64,000 nucleotides of DNA from Heliocybe sulcata. Taxonomy: Eukaryota > Basidiomycota > Agaricomycetes > Gloeophyllales > Gloeophyllaceae. Shown here in pieces: positions 1 through 11,938 of this stretch (the first letter of the stretch is position 1; each line of letters starts with the position of its first letter). The stretch is taken from the NCBI GenBank assembly GCA_004369045.1, contig ML213508.1:224183-288182 (forward strand). Direction: 5' to 3'. Position numbers and translations under genes: made by a program. Under the pieces are notes generated by a model. The model saw only the letters and a program-made list of their open reading frames with translations, was not told the origin of the DNA and searched no databases.

Positions 1-184
1 TATCGTTAGAGTCGATGCACGGGCACTCCTTCCAGCACGCAAACGTCTCAATGAACAATAAATTACACACTCTGCAAGAACACAGTTACAAGATAAACAG
101 ACCAACTATACATAATGATACAGAGCGCATATATTCACTCGCTCTCCTGTCCATTCCAAGCTTCCAAGCGATCCGTCGGCTGCT

Positions 185-2116
185 TCACAGCCCCTTCTTC
201 CCAATCCTGACTGTGCCTCGGAACGGCAAGTCAGTCAGCTCCATCTCATTGTCCCTTCCGGTCCCATTGGAAAAGGGCAGCCCATGTACTTTGACGGCTA
301 CAGCTGCGACGCCCTTCACACCCGCCAACGCTCCTGATGGCCCCCATATCACCTAAAACACGTATTGCGATGTCAACAAGCAATAAAGGGACCAGCGAGA
401 GGTCTGCACACCTTCGACACGAAATGGCTGAACTCCTTCTCCCTTCCGGGCAGCACCTCCAACGGCACATCGTCAATTTTAGCCGTAACGGCAAACACTG
501 CACCCTCCTCCCCAGGCGCCTCCTCATGGCTCTCCGACAGCAACCACTCCTCGGGCTTGATATGCGCAAACGCACCCTCCGGCAACGGCGGCGTCTCCGT
601 GCATCCATCCACGCATGTACCCAGGTCCGGCACCACACCATCATACACCAGCACATCTGGCCAGACGCGATTCACACTAAGACTGACATCCATCCCCTTG
701 GGCAATACGGCACGTGCAAAAACGGTCCCGCTCGCCGCGATAGTGTCCCCCTTCGGGCCGGTGGGCTTGATCTTCATGTCCCGGATGGTGACATCGCGCA
801 GAATCTGCGGCTTCGGGTTCGGCGCCGGGAAGAAGGTGTCGAAGCTCATTCCCTGGAGAAGGTTGGAAGAGATCTGAATAGGGTTCCTCTTGCCGGAGAG
901 GTAACGAGAAAGGAAAGACGAGAGGACTGAAGAGACAGTTGAGGGCAGCGGGAGGACGCTCCCCGAGACGGACAGAGTGATGTTTGGATGCGTAAGGTGG
1001 AAGGGGTCGGTGTGGATGAAGGCGACAGGGACGGGAACTGAGGCGGAGTTGTTAAGAAGGGAGATTGTGAACGGCAGCTCAGGAGCAACAAAATGGACGT
1101 TGTGTGGCACGGGATTGATCATGGTTGCCAATGCGCCTAGGTGAAGGCTCTCTTTACCAGATGACACACTGAACGTCTTTAGGGTCACTAGGTCTTCGGC
1201 AGGTGGGAAGTCCTGGCCTGGAGAAGGCAAGCCCGGCAGCTCAGGTACTGCTAACGTTAGATAACCAACCACAAGGGATATTCTGGCACGACTCACTTTT
1301 CTTGCGCACATCAACATGGACGTTCGGACGGTCTAGTCTGAGGCGATTCCGCCAACCGTTGTCTGCGGGGCCTCCTCCATGGATTTGGACGCGATTGACA
1401 GAAGCTCGAATATCCGCAAAGCCGTTGCGCCAGCTATGCCGTGCGAAATCCAGCAGCGCAGACCCATTTGCCGTAGGTCGGATGAGGATTGGTATGGATA
1501 GGTTGGTGAGCCAGGACAAGTCAGAGGGCCGTTCGATGGTAAGCGGTACCTCCACTGGCACCGTAGACACTGTCGCCAAAACCACAGGCTGTTTGTGATG
1601 GAACACGAGGTCCGCTGTCATAGATTCAACGGTAACCGTCCGCAACCTGCGCATTCCCCACCGGCCGATACCCTTCCTCACGTCGTCAAAGAACCCATCC
1701 TCCTCTTCGTCCCTTCGCACGTCCATCAGCGTACCCGCGTCCAAGCCTATCCGCCCGTCTACTCTCACCCATATCCCATCTTCCGCTGTGATATTCAGCA
1801 CGTCCACCCGATCCGGCCCATAGATATGGAGCCCATGGTTGATCACATCGTCCGGAGTCAAGTGCTCCGCTCTTGCGCGATACGAGTACGCTATCACAAG
1901 CAAGAACAGCACGATGCATAGCAAGAAGGAAATAGCGAAGACTGCGCATAATTTCGACCACAGTTGTTGGCGGCTACGTTGCGACCGAGTCTGCTGTTCG
2001 TCGTCCAGTCCCCGGGATGAAGGCCCACCGAGCAAAGGCGCTCTTTCGTCAGGCTCGGGGGCTGTTGCCCGCTGCTTGCCCTTGTCAGGTCGACCTAGGT
2101 GCTCCTCTGCCGACAT
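185..2116 (-). CDS. Tag1/DUF3712-like vacuolar membrane protein
   Basis: Three exons (1297-2116, 412-1247, 185-352) join in frame to give 607 residues. The longer frame upstream begins with TTG, so the ATG at 2116 was chosen. The N-terminus is hydrophilic, carries an acidic ERAPLLG dileucine-type sorting motif near residues 24-30, and is followed by one membrane segment at about 56-78. The rest is a long beta-rich lumenal part with repeated hydrophobic strands and N-glycosylation sites. This layout matches the fungal Tag1/DUF3712 family, whose yeast member sits on the vacuole and helps end autophagy. Introns are 49 and 59 bp with GTGAGT and GTGTGC donors. The family is inferred from architecture and strand pattern; the autophagy role is by analogy only. 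Confidence 0.72.
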
Positions 2117-3526
2117 TGCGATAGTCGATGTAGCATCCAGATAGGCGGACGCGGAATTGTGGGTGTAAGTCAACCTGCGCGGCGATGTTATTTACAGGCA
2201 CGTCTCGATCGTTTCTCTGGACATCGCCTGGAGAATGACGTACTCGGCTATCTTTCGACCATAAAGGGAAGGTGCTTCCGGCTCCGGCGGGACTTGTCAG
2301 ACTTTCATTTCTTTTCTAACCTTTACTAATAGGGTGCCGTAAGGCTGCTACTACCGCCATTCTGCAAGCATGGCACCTGACAAAAAATAAGGATTATTAC
2401 GGCGTTCGCCCTGGATATCGAATTCATAGCTATCTTTCTACCCTCCGATACCCCAGGAATTGTGCAATCCGACGTTATCCAGGCGGCACATGGCTCCAGA
2501 AATTCAAGCACTTTATCGTATTTACGGGGCGTTACTCACTCCCAGGCATGATATTGATAATGATATTGAGCGGAGTTTCAATCCAGAATAGGGAAGTTCA
2601 CGTGGCTAGTGGCGACGCGGAAAGCATCTTGCACCGAGCTTCCAGAACGTGGAAACTGTCAAAAAAACCTAAAAGACCTATAAGCTGAAATATAGCGAGG
2701 GCTATAATACATTCCATGACCTTTAGCTGGTCAGCGTGTGCATACCGTGGCTGCTGCAAGAGCGACAACGTTGCTGAAGCACAGCGGATTTTGCCGGACT
2801 GACTTGGTAAGTTCGTACTCCGCTCAATATCATAGGTGATCCATAGGACGAGTTACAACTCGTAATAAAACGAGAAAAAAATTGATATAGTGTTTAGAGC
2901 ACCTTATGTATCTAATGGATGAAGTTTTTGCGGATAAACTGTGCAACAGAGCTTCATAGAAGGCATTGCATCTTCAGCCACCGCTGATATCGAGCGGGGG
3001 TTTAACCGTGGGAAGCATCGTGTCCGCTCTCTCGCCTTCCCGCTCAGAGCACCTTGAGGAGAGTTATGGAGCGCATTCTAGTGATATTGAGCGCCAGAAA
3101 CACACTGTTATATTTAACCAGTTTATTTCTCCCCTTGCTTTCCAGCCTCCGGCTTCTGTGAAGCTTGGGCACTGGTCTGTTGCCCGGTCGAAGACCGGGA
3201 GAAAAAAAAGTGAAAATTAGGGCCCAGAAGCAAGAATTATGGAATGCGTTGAACATGTAGATTTTGAGTTCCTTAAAATACCATGGTATTGCGAGCTCGA
3301 AGGCGAGGTACTGAACACTACCAGCCACAGTGGACTACATCCGGTCCGGATATGCCACATGGCTCTTTGAGCCAATCCTCTTTTTTCTTTTTTCTTTTTC
3401 TTTTTATTTTAATTTTAGTGCAGTGGTATCATTATCGTGCCGTATTTACGGCCGGTTCACGCGATTTCTCAAGGGCGACACATTACTATTCCACCTCTGG
3501 TTTTACCCGCCCCATACATCTGGACT
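2117..3526. other. Intergenic, 1.4 kb, repeat-bearing
   Basis: No convincing gene. It holds a short element with 16-bp inverted ends at 2561-2832, related GATAT(T/C)GAGCG copies near 2986 and 3084, and a T-rich tract near 3380-3420. Open frames here are short and lack family features. Confidence 0.6.
2561..2832. repeat. MITE-like element with 16-bp perfect terminal inverted repeats
   Basis: TGATATTGAGCGGAGT at 2561-2576 is the exact reverse complement of 2817-2832. The 272-bp span has no coding potential. Solo copies of the end motif lie just downstream, near 2986 and 3084. A target duplication is not clear. Confidence 0.5.
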
Positions 3527-5105
3527 TTACTCGTCCTTCTCAGACTTGCCATCGTGTCTCCAACCATGCAGGTCTTTGATGTCGACTCTCTTCTCGGGAA
3601 GCGCATCCGCGACCTTGTCAGGACGCCATCTCCACAACTCACGCAGGTCTTCTGGAAGCGTTCCTTCAAGGCAATCGCAGACATATTTGCCGAGGACTAG
3701 GTCGAATACATCAGCTCAGTGTCGTCTAGAAGATCCACGGGCCACCTACCTGGAAGATTCTTGAAAGCGTGGCCGGAACCTGCCGTCGCGATGTAAAGGG
3801 TAGATGGTGAGGAAGGACTGTTATCTACTCATTAGTACTCTGATCTGTTGACAACCAAGGCTGGACGTCCTGCGGCGATATTATGAACTGCATGTCTATC
3901 GACTCGGTGTCCCAGCACATGGCCGAATACACCACAGGGCGCTCTGCAAGTTCAGGCAGGCAAGCCCGGGCTATTCTTCTCACCAGATCTACACATTCTT
4001 CAGGTAGGGTATCGGTAGGATTCAGTGCTTTATCCCGAGGCACAGATACGCGGCGACCGTCAACCGACGTGTAGTTCGTCAGTGTATAGGGGAGACCTGC
4101 GATCTTGTAGATCCCATCGGCAGTAGGAGGGAAGCAGAATCCGCTGCCTAAAGCATGCAACTATACAGCTACGTGAGAACTGGGAAGATGAATTCAGAGA
4201 TGAGGCGAGCGTTACCACGGGTAACCTGGCGTATTTCTGGGTCTCCTCCTTGGTGAGCTGAATATGCGCGTATCCGTAGGACACGGTCACAAGCTGCCCT
4301 TCGAAGTCGAGCAGGCTTTCGCTCCACCCACCGGTGGCCAGAATAATGCGGTCGGCGAGATGCTTAGTCCCATCCTCGGCTAGCACGCCAATCACGTTAT
4401 TCGTCTGCCCGTCATGGATGAGCTCTTTCATAACTCCTGATGGTCCCGATACGAATTTGACGCCGCGTTTCGCGCAGTATTCGCCCAGGACTTGCATGGA
4501 GCGCATAGCCTCGACCCATCCTGCGTTACCTAAGGTTCCATAAGTCTCGGGCTGGACTGACTCCGTAAACGCGGAATGATTTACCATTGAATATCCCGCT
4601 CCATCCCTGCAGGTCGCCGGTCAGAAGGTCGCACTTCGCTTTGATAGCATCCTCGTCTGGCAAATCCTCGATCTGGCTAACATCACCATAACGCCTCGTA
4701 TTTTCGACGCTGCGCATAAACCATTCTCGTGAAGCCTCACCCAAGTGCGGAGGGTTCATATGGATCCATCCTGTCTGATGGAAGAGCTTTTCTGAAGCGA
4801 AGGGTTCCAGCTCGCGCCAGGCGTCCAGGGACTCGTGCGCGAGACGCGTAAGGACTGGGCTGCCGTATTCCGTACGTGCGACCTGCAACGCGTAATGTGG
4901 TCAGATGACATGATAGTCGGACGCTGACGCAGAGCACCTTTGAAAGATCCCATCCCGCTGAGGACTTACTCGGAACCTCCCATCGGTCCATGCAGGTCGC
5001 ATTGGTGTATCCTCGTTCGACCAGGTGAAAGGCTGTGGAGAGGCCAAAAGTACCAGCCCCGACAATCAGGATGCGAGCGTCCTTGTCAAGTGACGATGAA
5101 GCCAT
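3527..5105 (-). CDS. FAD-dependent amine/fructosyl-amino-acid oxidase, paralog 1 (probably splice-damaged)
   Basis: Exons 4938-5105, 4585-4882, 4216-4529, 3871-4160 and about 3750-3817, plus a last exon ending at 3527, match paralog 2 in order and phase. Exons 1 to 4 have exactly the same lengths (168, 298, 314, 290 bp). An N-terminal Rossmann motif GAGTFG binds FAD. A later SAMCWDTES segment carries the Cys that binds FAD covalently in sarcosine/amadoriase-type oxidases. Known members oxidise the C-N bond of secondary amines or glycated amino acids, giving H2O2. Oddity: the donor of intron 4 reads GGACGT where paralog 2 has GTACGT (position 3870). Without splicing the frame ends about 17 codons later and loses the C-terminus. 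The nearest alternative GT shifts the frame. It may be a recent pseudogene, may make a shortened product, or may hold a sequencing error. Confidence 0.72.
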
Positions 5106-5705
5106 GAAGCTGTAAGGAATTCCGCTGGACACTGGAGACTAGTGTCAGGACGGAGACAGTTTTCTACTACCTTTGGCTCAAATGTCTGTCATCTTATATA
5201 TTGTCTAGCTACCCGTACTGATGGGCGGCTAGATGGATGAAATGATGACGGGCCACGTGTGGTGCGGCGCAGCAGCAGAGAGATGGCGCGTAAGGTCGAA
5301 CTTGAGGCAAACTGTGCCGCAGTCCCGTGGTATTCCTCGCAGCATCTCACATGCTACATGCAGGGCTCCACACCAGACCTGAGGCTTACACTGGTCCCAT
5401 CGATGCTCAGCGCTCAGCGCATATATGTCGCGCTTCCGGCTAGCCCGGACGCTACCTCAACTCCAGAGAGACTTTCCGTGGCTGCGGGCTTCCAATTCGA
5501 AAGAATTGAGGCCAGAGGCCTGCGCTCTGTAGATCTGAATCATGAGTACTTGAGTCTCGCCTTGATCTTGGACGGCCTCGTCAGCTTCCTACAGTCGGAC
5601 CAAACTTCGGCTTTCAGCTCGTATTTTGGTCTGGCATAAGGAACATGATAAGATCCGACTCAACTTGGTCACGGAGATGCATCGATGAGCGTTTGGGAAG
5701 GATCT
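5106..5705. other. Intergenic, 0.6 kb, between the two FAD oxidase genes
   Basis: Upstream region of paralog 1 and downstream region of paralog 2. Apart from a GCGCTCAGC tandem motif at 5405-5420 nothing is recognised; a frame at 5259-5639 has no family features. Confidence 0.5.
5405..5420. repeat. GCGCTCAGC tandem motif, copy 1
   Basis: The sequence GCTCAGCGCTCAGCGC occurs here. Longer forms occur at 10231-10248 and, on the other strand, at 44806-44826, always outside coding sequence. Confidence 0.45.
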
Positions 5706-7312
5706 TCATACCGCCTCCTTCTCCGATCTACCGTCATGCCTCCAACCGTGCTGATCCTTGATGTCGACTCTGCTCAGCTGCGGTGCTCCCTCAACCTTGT
5801 CCGGACGCCATCTCCACGTCTTGCGCAAGTCTTCCGGCAGCCTTCCTTCGAGGCAATCGCACACGTATTTTCCAATCACTACACGAGGAGTTGTAAATAT
5901 GCAGTCAATGCTTGTAACAATTCGACGTATACCTGGCAGATTCTTGAAAGAGTGACCGGAGCCTGCTGTTGCTATATACAGACTCGATGGCGAAGAAGGG
6001 CTGAATCCAAAGCTGAGTGTTAAGCTATCACAGGATTCGAACGAGACGTACTGAGGAGACACTATCCAGTTGAAATCAATTGACTCGGTGTCCCAGCACA
6101 TGGTCGAGTGGATGATGGGACGGTCGCCTAGCTCAGGCAGACACGCCTGTGCAATCTGCCTGCATTCTGCTATACCTTCTTCTGACAGAGTGTCCGTGGG
6201 ATGCAGGGAGCGGTCTCTAGGAAAAGACACAAGCCGTCCGTTGACGGACGTGTAGTTCGTCCGGGTATAAGTAAGGTTTGCAATCTTGAAAATTCCATCC
6301 GGGGTGGGAGGGAAGCAGTACCCTATATTCGGAGCGTGGAGCTTTGCGAAGCGACAATAAGGAGGGTTATGTATTGGAAAACACCAGTACACAGCAGACT
6401 TACGACCGGCATGGAAGAATACTTCTCAGTCTCCTCCTTGGTGAGTTGGATATGCGCGAATCCGTACGCTCCGCTGAACAGCTGTCCCTCGAAGTCTAGC
6501 AGGCTCTCGCTCCACGCACCAGTCGCGACGACTATGCACTTTGCGAGATGTTGGCTGCCGTCTTCTGCTTGAACGCCAAGAACAGCATTCGTCTGGGGGT
6601 CACGTATCAATTCCTTCATTACTCCGGATGGTCCGGATATGAATTTGACACCGTGCTCCGAGCAGTATGCGCCCAGGACTTCCATGGAGCGCTTAGCCTC
6701 GACCCATCCAGCATTGCCTATACACAGAATCACATACTTATCCAAGCAACTCAAGAAGCGCATGCCACAATACCGTTGAATACGCCTGTCCATCCTTTCA
6801 GGTCGCCCGTGATAAGGCCACATTTCGCCTTGATTGCCGTATCATCTGCTAAATATTCGATCTGTGTACCATCACCGTATCGCCTGGTGTTCTCGAGACC
6901 AACTTCAAATCGATCCGCCGCAGTAGCGTCCAAATCGGGAGGTCGCATATGGAGCCATCCCGTCTGATGGAACAGATTGGCAGAGGCAAAGGGCTCTACG
7001 TCTCGCCATGCGTCGAGGGATTCGTGAGCGATACGGGTATAAAGGGGGTTGGCGTACTCGGTGCGAGCGATCTACAATTTGCGATTCGGTCAGATCGCTT
7101 AGTACTATAAGCAGGATACCACGCTTGAACCCTCGAAGAGTCACCTTAGAGATGTCCCAACCCGCGGATGACTTGCTGGGTACTGCCCATCGGTCCATAC
7201 AAGTCACATCCTTGTATCCACGCTCGACCAGGTGGAAGGCTGTGGACAGGCCAAAGGTACCGGCACCGACTATTAAGATCGACGCGTCTTTGTCGGCTGA
7301 GGTTGAAGTCAT
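5706..7312 (-). CDS. FAD-dependent amine/fructosyl-amino-acid oxidase, paralog 2
   Basis: Six exons (7145-7312, 6774-7071, 6404-6717, 6052-6341, 5933-6000, 5706-5878) give 436 residues, a normal length for the amadoriase/sarcosine-oxidase-type DAO family. The Rossmann motif VGAGTFG lies near residues 12-18, a STMCWDTES segment bears the likely covalent-FAD Cys, and SPHPSS...LYIATAGSGH near the C-terminus is the usual second FAD contact. All introns are GT-AG and 51-73 bp. The ATG at 7312 was chosen because the longer frame starts with GTG. It lies head to tail with paralog 1, and the same exon phases show tandem duplication. Substrate (fructosyl amino acid, pipecolate, sarcosine or saccharopine) cannot be decided from sequence. 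Confidence 0.85.
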
Positions 7313-7673
7313 CGAGTGCACGAACGTCCTCTGCGAGAAAGGCTGCGGGAGTGGTAGATAAGCACGTATCTATCGGACAAATCTCGAATGATTAGATATG
7401 GTGCTCACGTGGTAGCCTTCGGGTCTTCTTATGCGGAGGATTGCCCACAGTGCATGAATATCTGTGAGAAACTATAGGCTCTGAGTCGCGAACTCCGTGC
7501 GTGAGCAATTGCTGGAACGGACGCATCCACACTCCAAGGGTTGGCATGGATAGGGATACGCCCTGTTCCACGACCTCAAGAACGGCAAATCACGAGGAAT
7601 ATATATGAGCCAAGTTTTATACTTGTAACCGACCTGTCTCATAGATGGATTCTTTGTTCACGGCCAACTGATA
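7313..7673. other. Intergenic, 361 bp
   Basis: Promoter side of FAD oxidase paralog 2 and 3' side of dioxygenase A. Nothing else is recognised. Confidence 0.5.
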
Positions 7674-9269
7674 CTAGTTATAATGCTTCACGACTATCCC
7701 GTTCAGAGTTTGAACCTCTACGGCACTGGATGCACCTTCAGGCTTTAACTCGCTCTTGCCGTAAGCACTGGTCCTCGTCTTCCTCCACGCCTCCATAGTC
7801 GTGGTCTGCTGGTCATCAGACCGCTTCCGTACGCCGACTCTCTGCAACACAGGACTCTCATCCACGAGAGGCTTCAGTAGGACATCGTCATCTGGCAAGC
7901 CGAAGAAGAACAAGCTGAGCCGCGGGTAGCCCTGCTGGGATGGCGGAGGTTGAACCACGCGGTGAATGGTGGCCTTATAGAAGCCTCCTGTAAGAAACTC
8001 GAGAGCATCACCGATATTGACGACCTGTGAAACATCAATATAATTGTACCTCCTGAGGAAATTACCGAGCACGTACTATAGCGTTATTGACGTGCTTCAC
8101 CCATTGCCACTTGCCTTCCGGCGAGAGGATCTGGAGTGCCGCCACTGGTTGGCTCCATAATACCGTGACGCTACCGATATCTGGGTTGGGTGATGCGTAC
8201 ATACGTGACGTCTACTATAGATAAGGCGGCTGCGTACCAGTATGGCCCTTCATCCACACATTCTTGGTCTTGATCTCGTCTTCCTCCGGTCGCGGATAGC
8301 TGTCGACGTTGTGGTTAGCGGTCAAAGTCGAAGTCCGTGCCCTCCATTCCTCACTCACTATTTCATGAATCGAACTGCGCCATTCGTCAGGGGAAAGCGT
8401 CAAGAGCATGGTCATCGGGACGCACCGTAACTCTCCCCTTGAGCGTCCCAGTTGTGCAGCTCTACGAGCCTCTCTTCAGGCAAGTCAAGGCCACGGGCGA
8501 GCAGCCTAAACGTACATGAACAGAGTTCGAAGTACTGGGACGGACATACAGAGATGCTTACCTCAGGATGGGATGGACTACGTTGAAGTAGCAGTGCCTC
8601 GCGAAAGCATCGATCTCAGGCAGGAACGGCTGTATGGCATTTGGGTGCTGGCGCTTAGTAATGTCGTGATTTACTATGGCCGGTGTTAGCGGTAAAGAAC
8701 ACCATACTCACGGATCTGAAGCAACGTACGATTGTAGTGTTCGACCCGGTCGTGAACACCAGCGTCGATGTGCTAAGCCATTAATCCGTCAAATTTTGCA
8801 AACAGCACCATGCCCTGCAGCGCTCACCCAGTACTGAGGCAGTTTATAACCTTGGTAGGAGCCGGTCGCTTTGATATCACTAACAAGCTCTTTCTTCTCT
8901 TCGAGACTGACTTGCGTAAATGGAATGTGGGCAATATCAAACATGCGTTTTGTCTGCAAGTATAGAGTTTACCATGATTCAGACAATCATTCATCGTTAC
9001 GCACCTGAGCTGACGTGTATCCATGGTTGATGACATAGAGGAATCCTTGATGTGCCATGGCGTCCGTAGCTAGTTTTGTTAGCTGAGCCCGTCCTTCCGG
9101 AGTACCGGCTTGGGCTAAATCTATGACTGGAAGGACAGCATAGTCCACTTCCGGCGAAAAGTCCCAGTATGAGCATAAGCAATATCACGAAACTGGAACA
9201 CGTACAGTCCTCCGTCGCCTCAGGGGCGGGAGTATATGGCTCGACGTAGGGCAAAACCCTGCTTGGCAT
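7674..9269 (-). CDS. 2-oxoglutarate/Fe(II)-dependent dioxygenase A (isopenicillin-N-synthase-like)
   Basis: About ten exons join in frame, from the ATG at 9269 (exon 1 9206-9269, exon 2 9005-9147) to TAG at 7674. The N-terminal half has the DIOX_N pattern (VIDLAQA, GFLYVINHGY). The C-terminal half has the jelly-roll iron site: HTD from an exon junction near 8240, then ATIHRVV about 50 residues on. A YPRLS segment supplies the Arg/Ser that hold 2-oxoglutarate. Enzymes of this family use iron, O2 and 2-oxoglutarate to hydroxylate, desaturate or cyclise small molecules. It is a tandem duplicate of dioxygenase B, with the same intron positions, and lies on the same strand as the FAD oxidases. Substrate unknown. 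Confidence 0.85.
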
Positions 9270-10349
9270 GGCGGTGTACGAACGGGTGGGACTGAACACA
9301 GGCTTGAAGAGCTCTTTATCAGATAGCAGGAGCACTGAGACTGTATCGTGGTCCACAGTCTGCCATAACCAATGATGCTCGTGGGTGCCCAGGCATCGAG
9401 CCGGAATGTATACTCCCAAGCCGTGGGGTCAGCAGGGCCACGGATGTCTAGAAGCTACAGAGACTTCCGGCCGAACTTCGCAACACCAGTTCTTAAAGCT
9501 AATTAAGGCTCTGGCATTTCGGAGCACTGCCGGGAGCTTGTGCCAAGCAGAGTATAAGAAAACCTGCTTCTGCTGTTATATGGACACATCAGATGTACAG
9601 ATCCTTATTGAAACACGTACCGCGTGTTCACCGCTCAGAGTCTAAGAGTTTGGTGGGCATGTATTAGTGCATCTTGCGTAACAGACCACTTATTGATGGT
9701 GATAGACTCATCCAATCTCAAGACGGTAGTGTGAGAGACGCATAGCCGGAGTATTGTTATTATTGTTAGTACGTCGGCACGATAACAGGGCCTTCAACAA
9801 GTAAGGATCAGATCGCATGATAGCTAGATAAAGCTTGTGGTCTAAATTACGTACCTGCAGGACCTTCCAGTTCAAGCGAGTGATGTTTGACGCCAGTCCA
9901 GTCGATACTTTACCGCTGAGTTCATACAGCACAAGGGTAATCACAGTAGCCAGCGCATGAGCATGGAAAGAATTGGTTGCAAATGGGAATACTATGAGGT
10001 GAAGGAACAGCATCTCGAAGCAGACATGAACACTGAGAGGCTTGATAAGATGCCCTGCATCCCCCCAAAACTTTGTCGCATAACCGGTTGTAGAAGGATT
10101 CAATCTACGTCGGCGAGTGGTACAAAAGAGAAAGAAAAGGTCGTGAGCGGGATGCGGGGCGAGAAGCGGAGTCCGAATCATTGCATTTATTTGCGTATAT
10201 TTACTCGTCTTCAAAGCCACACTGAGCAGTCAGCGCTCAGCGCTCAGCACCCCGAAGTCGAGGCATCGGGCAAAGGACATGGTGCACAAAGTACGAAGTC
10301 TATTCTCACCAAAGCCGTGTACGTTGCTACCAGCCACAGAAGATACCAC
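9270..10349. other. Intergenic, 1.1 kb
   Basis: Between the two dioxygenase genes. A 170-codon minus frame at 9708-10220 opens with GTG and has no family features. A GCGCTCAGC tandem lies at 10231-10248. No dioxygenase remnant is visible. Confidence 0.5.
10231..10248. repeat. GCGCTCAGC tandem motif, copy 2
   Basis: CAGCGCTCAGCGCTCAGC, two full 9-bp units. It lies just beyond the 3' end of dioxygenase B, in the upstream region of A. Confidence 0.45.
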
Positions 10350-11938
10350 TCAATTCCAATGCTTGACAACGATCCCGTTGACGACCTCCTCCTCAGTCCC
10401 CTTCTCCTTGCCAGGTTTTAATTCTACCCTTCCATAGGAACGCGTCCGCCCCTTCCTCCAGGCCTCCATAGTAGGCGCCTCAGCGTCCTCGAAGCGAGGC
10501 TTGACCCCAGCTTCGTCGAGGATAGAACGATTGGACACCAAAGACGCTAGGCTAACATTGCTGTCGGTTTGGCAGAAGTAGTACGCCCCAAGGCGAGCAT
10601 AGCCACGCTGATCAGCAGGCGGTTGGACAACTCTATGAATGGTCGCCCGGTAGTAGCCTCCAGACAGGAATTCAAGCGCATCGCCAGCATTAACAACCTA
10701 AGAGAATTTATTCGTTACGTTGATTGCAGAACCATAAGAGTGCAATACGCCCTCACCAATCCATTAGGAATATGCTTGATCCATTGCCATTTGCCCTCAG
10801 GCGAGAGTATCTGAAGTGCGGCCACAGGTTGGCTCCAGAGTAGAGTCAGAGTTCCAAAATCTAGTTTGGTATGAGTTCGCAGCTCCACCTGCGACTGTCA
10901 TAATCGTACCTGTGTGACCCTTCAACCAGACATTTTCGGTCTTGGATTCTTCATCGTCGGTACGAGGATAACTTAGGACAATCTTCAATCAACTCTTCCA
11001 CGATCCGAGCAATGTTTGACTGACTATTTCATGAAGCGAGCTACACGGTGCAGGCGGTTATATCAATGTCTATCCTTAAATATGAGACATGATGGGCTAA
11101 CCTGATGTCTCTGCGGGGCCCTGGAAACTATGCTTCTCAACGAAAGTTTCTTCGGGAAGATCGACTCCCAGCGCCAATATCCTAAAAGCGGTTTTCATCT
11201 ATTGCCCTAACAAGTGTATTGCGCTAACTCACCTTAGAATAGGATAGAGAATGTTGAAGTGATTGTGTTTAGCGAAAGCCTCAATCTCAGGAAGGAAAGG
11301 TTTGAGCGGCTCCGGATGCTCTCGGCCAAATACGTCGCAATTTGCTAGTGTGAAGAATTGACTATGCGCGCTTTGTGCCAAGCCGTGCGTAAACACATAC
11401 TTGCATAGTGCTCCACTTGATCGTGGACACCACCATTTAAATGCTGCGAGATGGCGACGATAAATACCGCATCCGGACAGACATATACCAAGCAACCCAC
11501 CCAATATTGGCGAAGCTTGTATCCTTGGTAGACACCGGCATCACCGTTCCCCAGGAAACGTATCTTCTCTTCATGACTTACTTGAGCGAAAGGAACGTCA
11601 GCAATGTCGAATACGCGATCCGTCTCGATGCTCCTTCAGTGGCCGAATCATAGACAACAGACACGCATGAGCATCCATACCTGGGCCTGGGTCCACCCAT
11701 GGTTTATTACGTAGAAGAAACCTTGCTTGCTGATTGCATCCCGGGCGCGGGCGGCTAGCTCCCTGCGACCTTCCAGAGTGTCTGCCTTGGCAAGGTCGAT
11801 CACTGCCAGATCAGCATATTCCACTGAGTGAAAACATCAGCACCTGCTGTCCGTACATAAGGAGCAGGACATACATTCTTCCTTTGTTGGGGGTGCAGGA
11901 ACCCAGTGAGGTGTGGGCGGTAAAGTGAGACCTGGCAT
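10350..11938 (-). CDS. 2-oxoglutarate/Fe(II)-dependent dioxygenase B (isopenicillin-N-synthase-like)
   Basis: Start ATG at 11938, TGA at 10350, about ten exons with the same phases as dioxygenase A. The N-terminal part reads VIDLAKA and GFFYVINHGW. The iron ligands are the HTD formed at the junction near 10912 and ATIHRVV further on. QILSPEGKWQW and VVNAGDALEFL are shared almost exactly with A. One difference stands out: where A has YPRLS, B has YARLG, so the Ser of the usual RxS 2-oxoglutarate motif is Gly. The Arg is kept, so activity is likely, but co-substrate or substrate binding may differ. The C-terminal stretch ending VVNGIVVKHWN mirrors that of A. Confidence 0.85.

Noticed and set aside
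6028-6045. GTTCGAATCC, a perfect tRNA B-box, on the minus strand
   Set aside because: It lies in an intron of FAD oxidase paralog 2; no A-box, acceptor stem or anticodon arm could be placed around it.
9708-10220. 170-codon minus frame between the dioxygenases
   Set aside because: Opens with GTG, has no family features, and lies in the space between two well-modelled genes.
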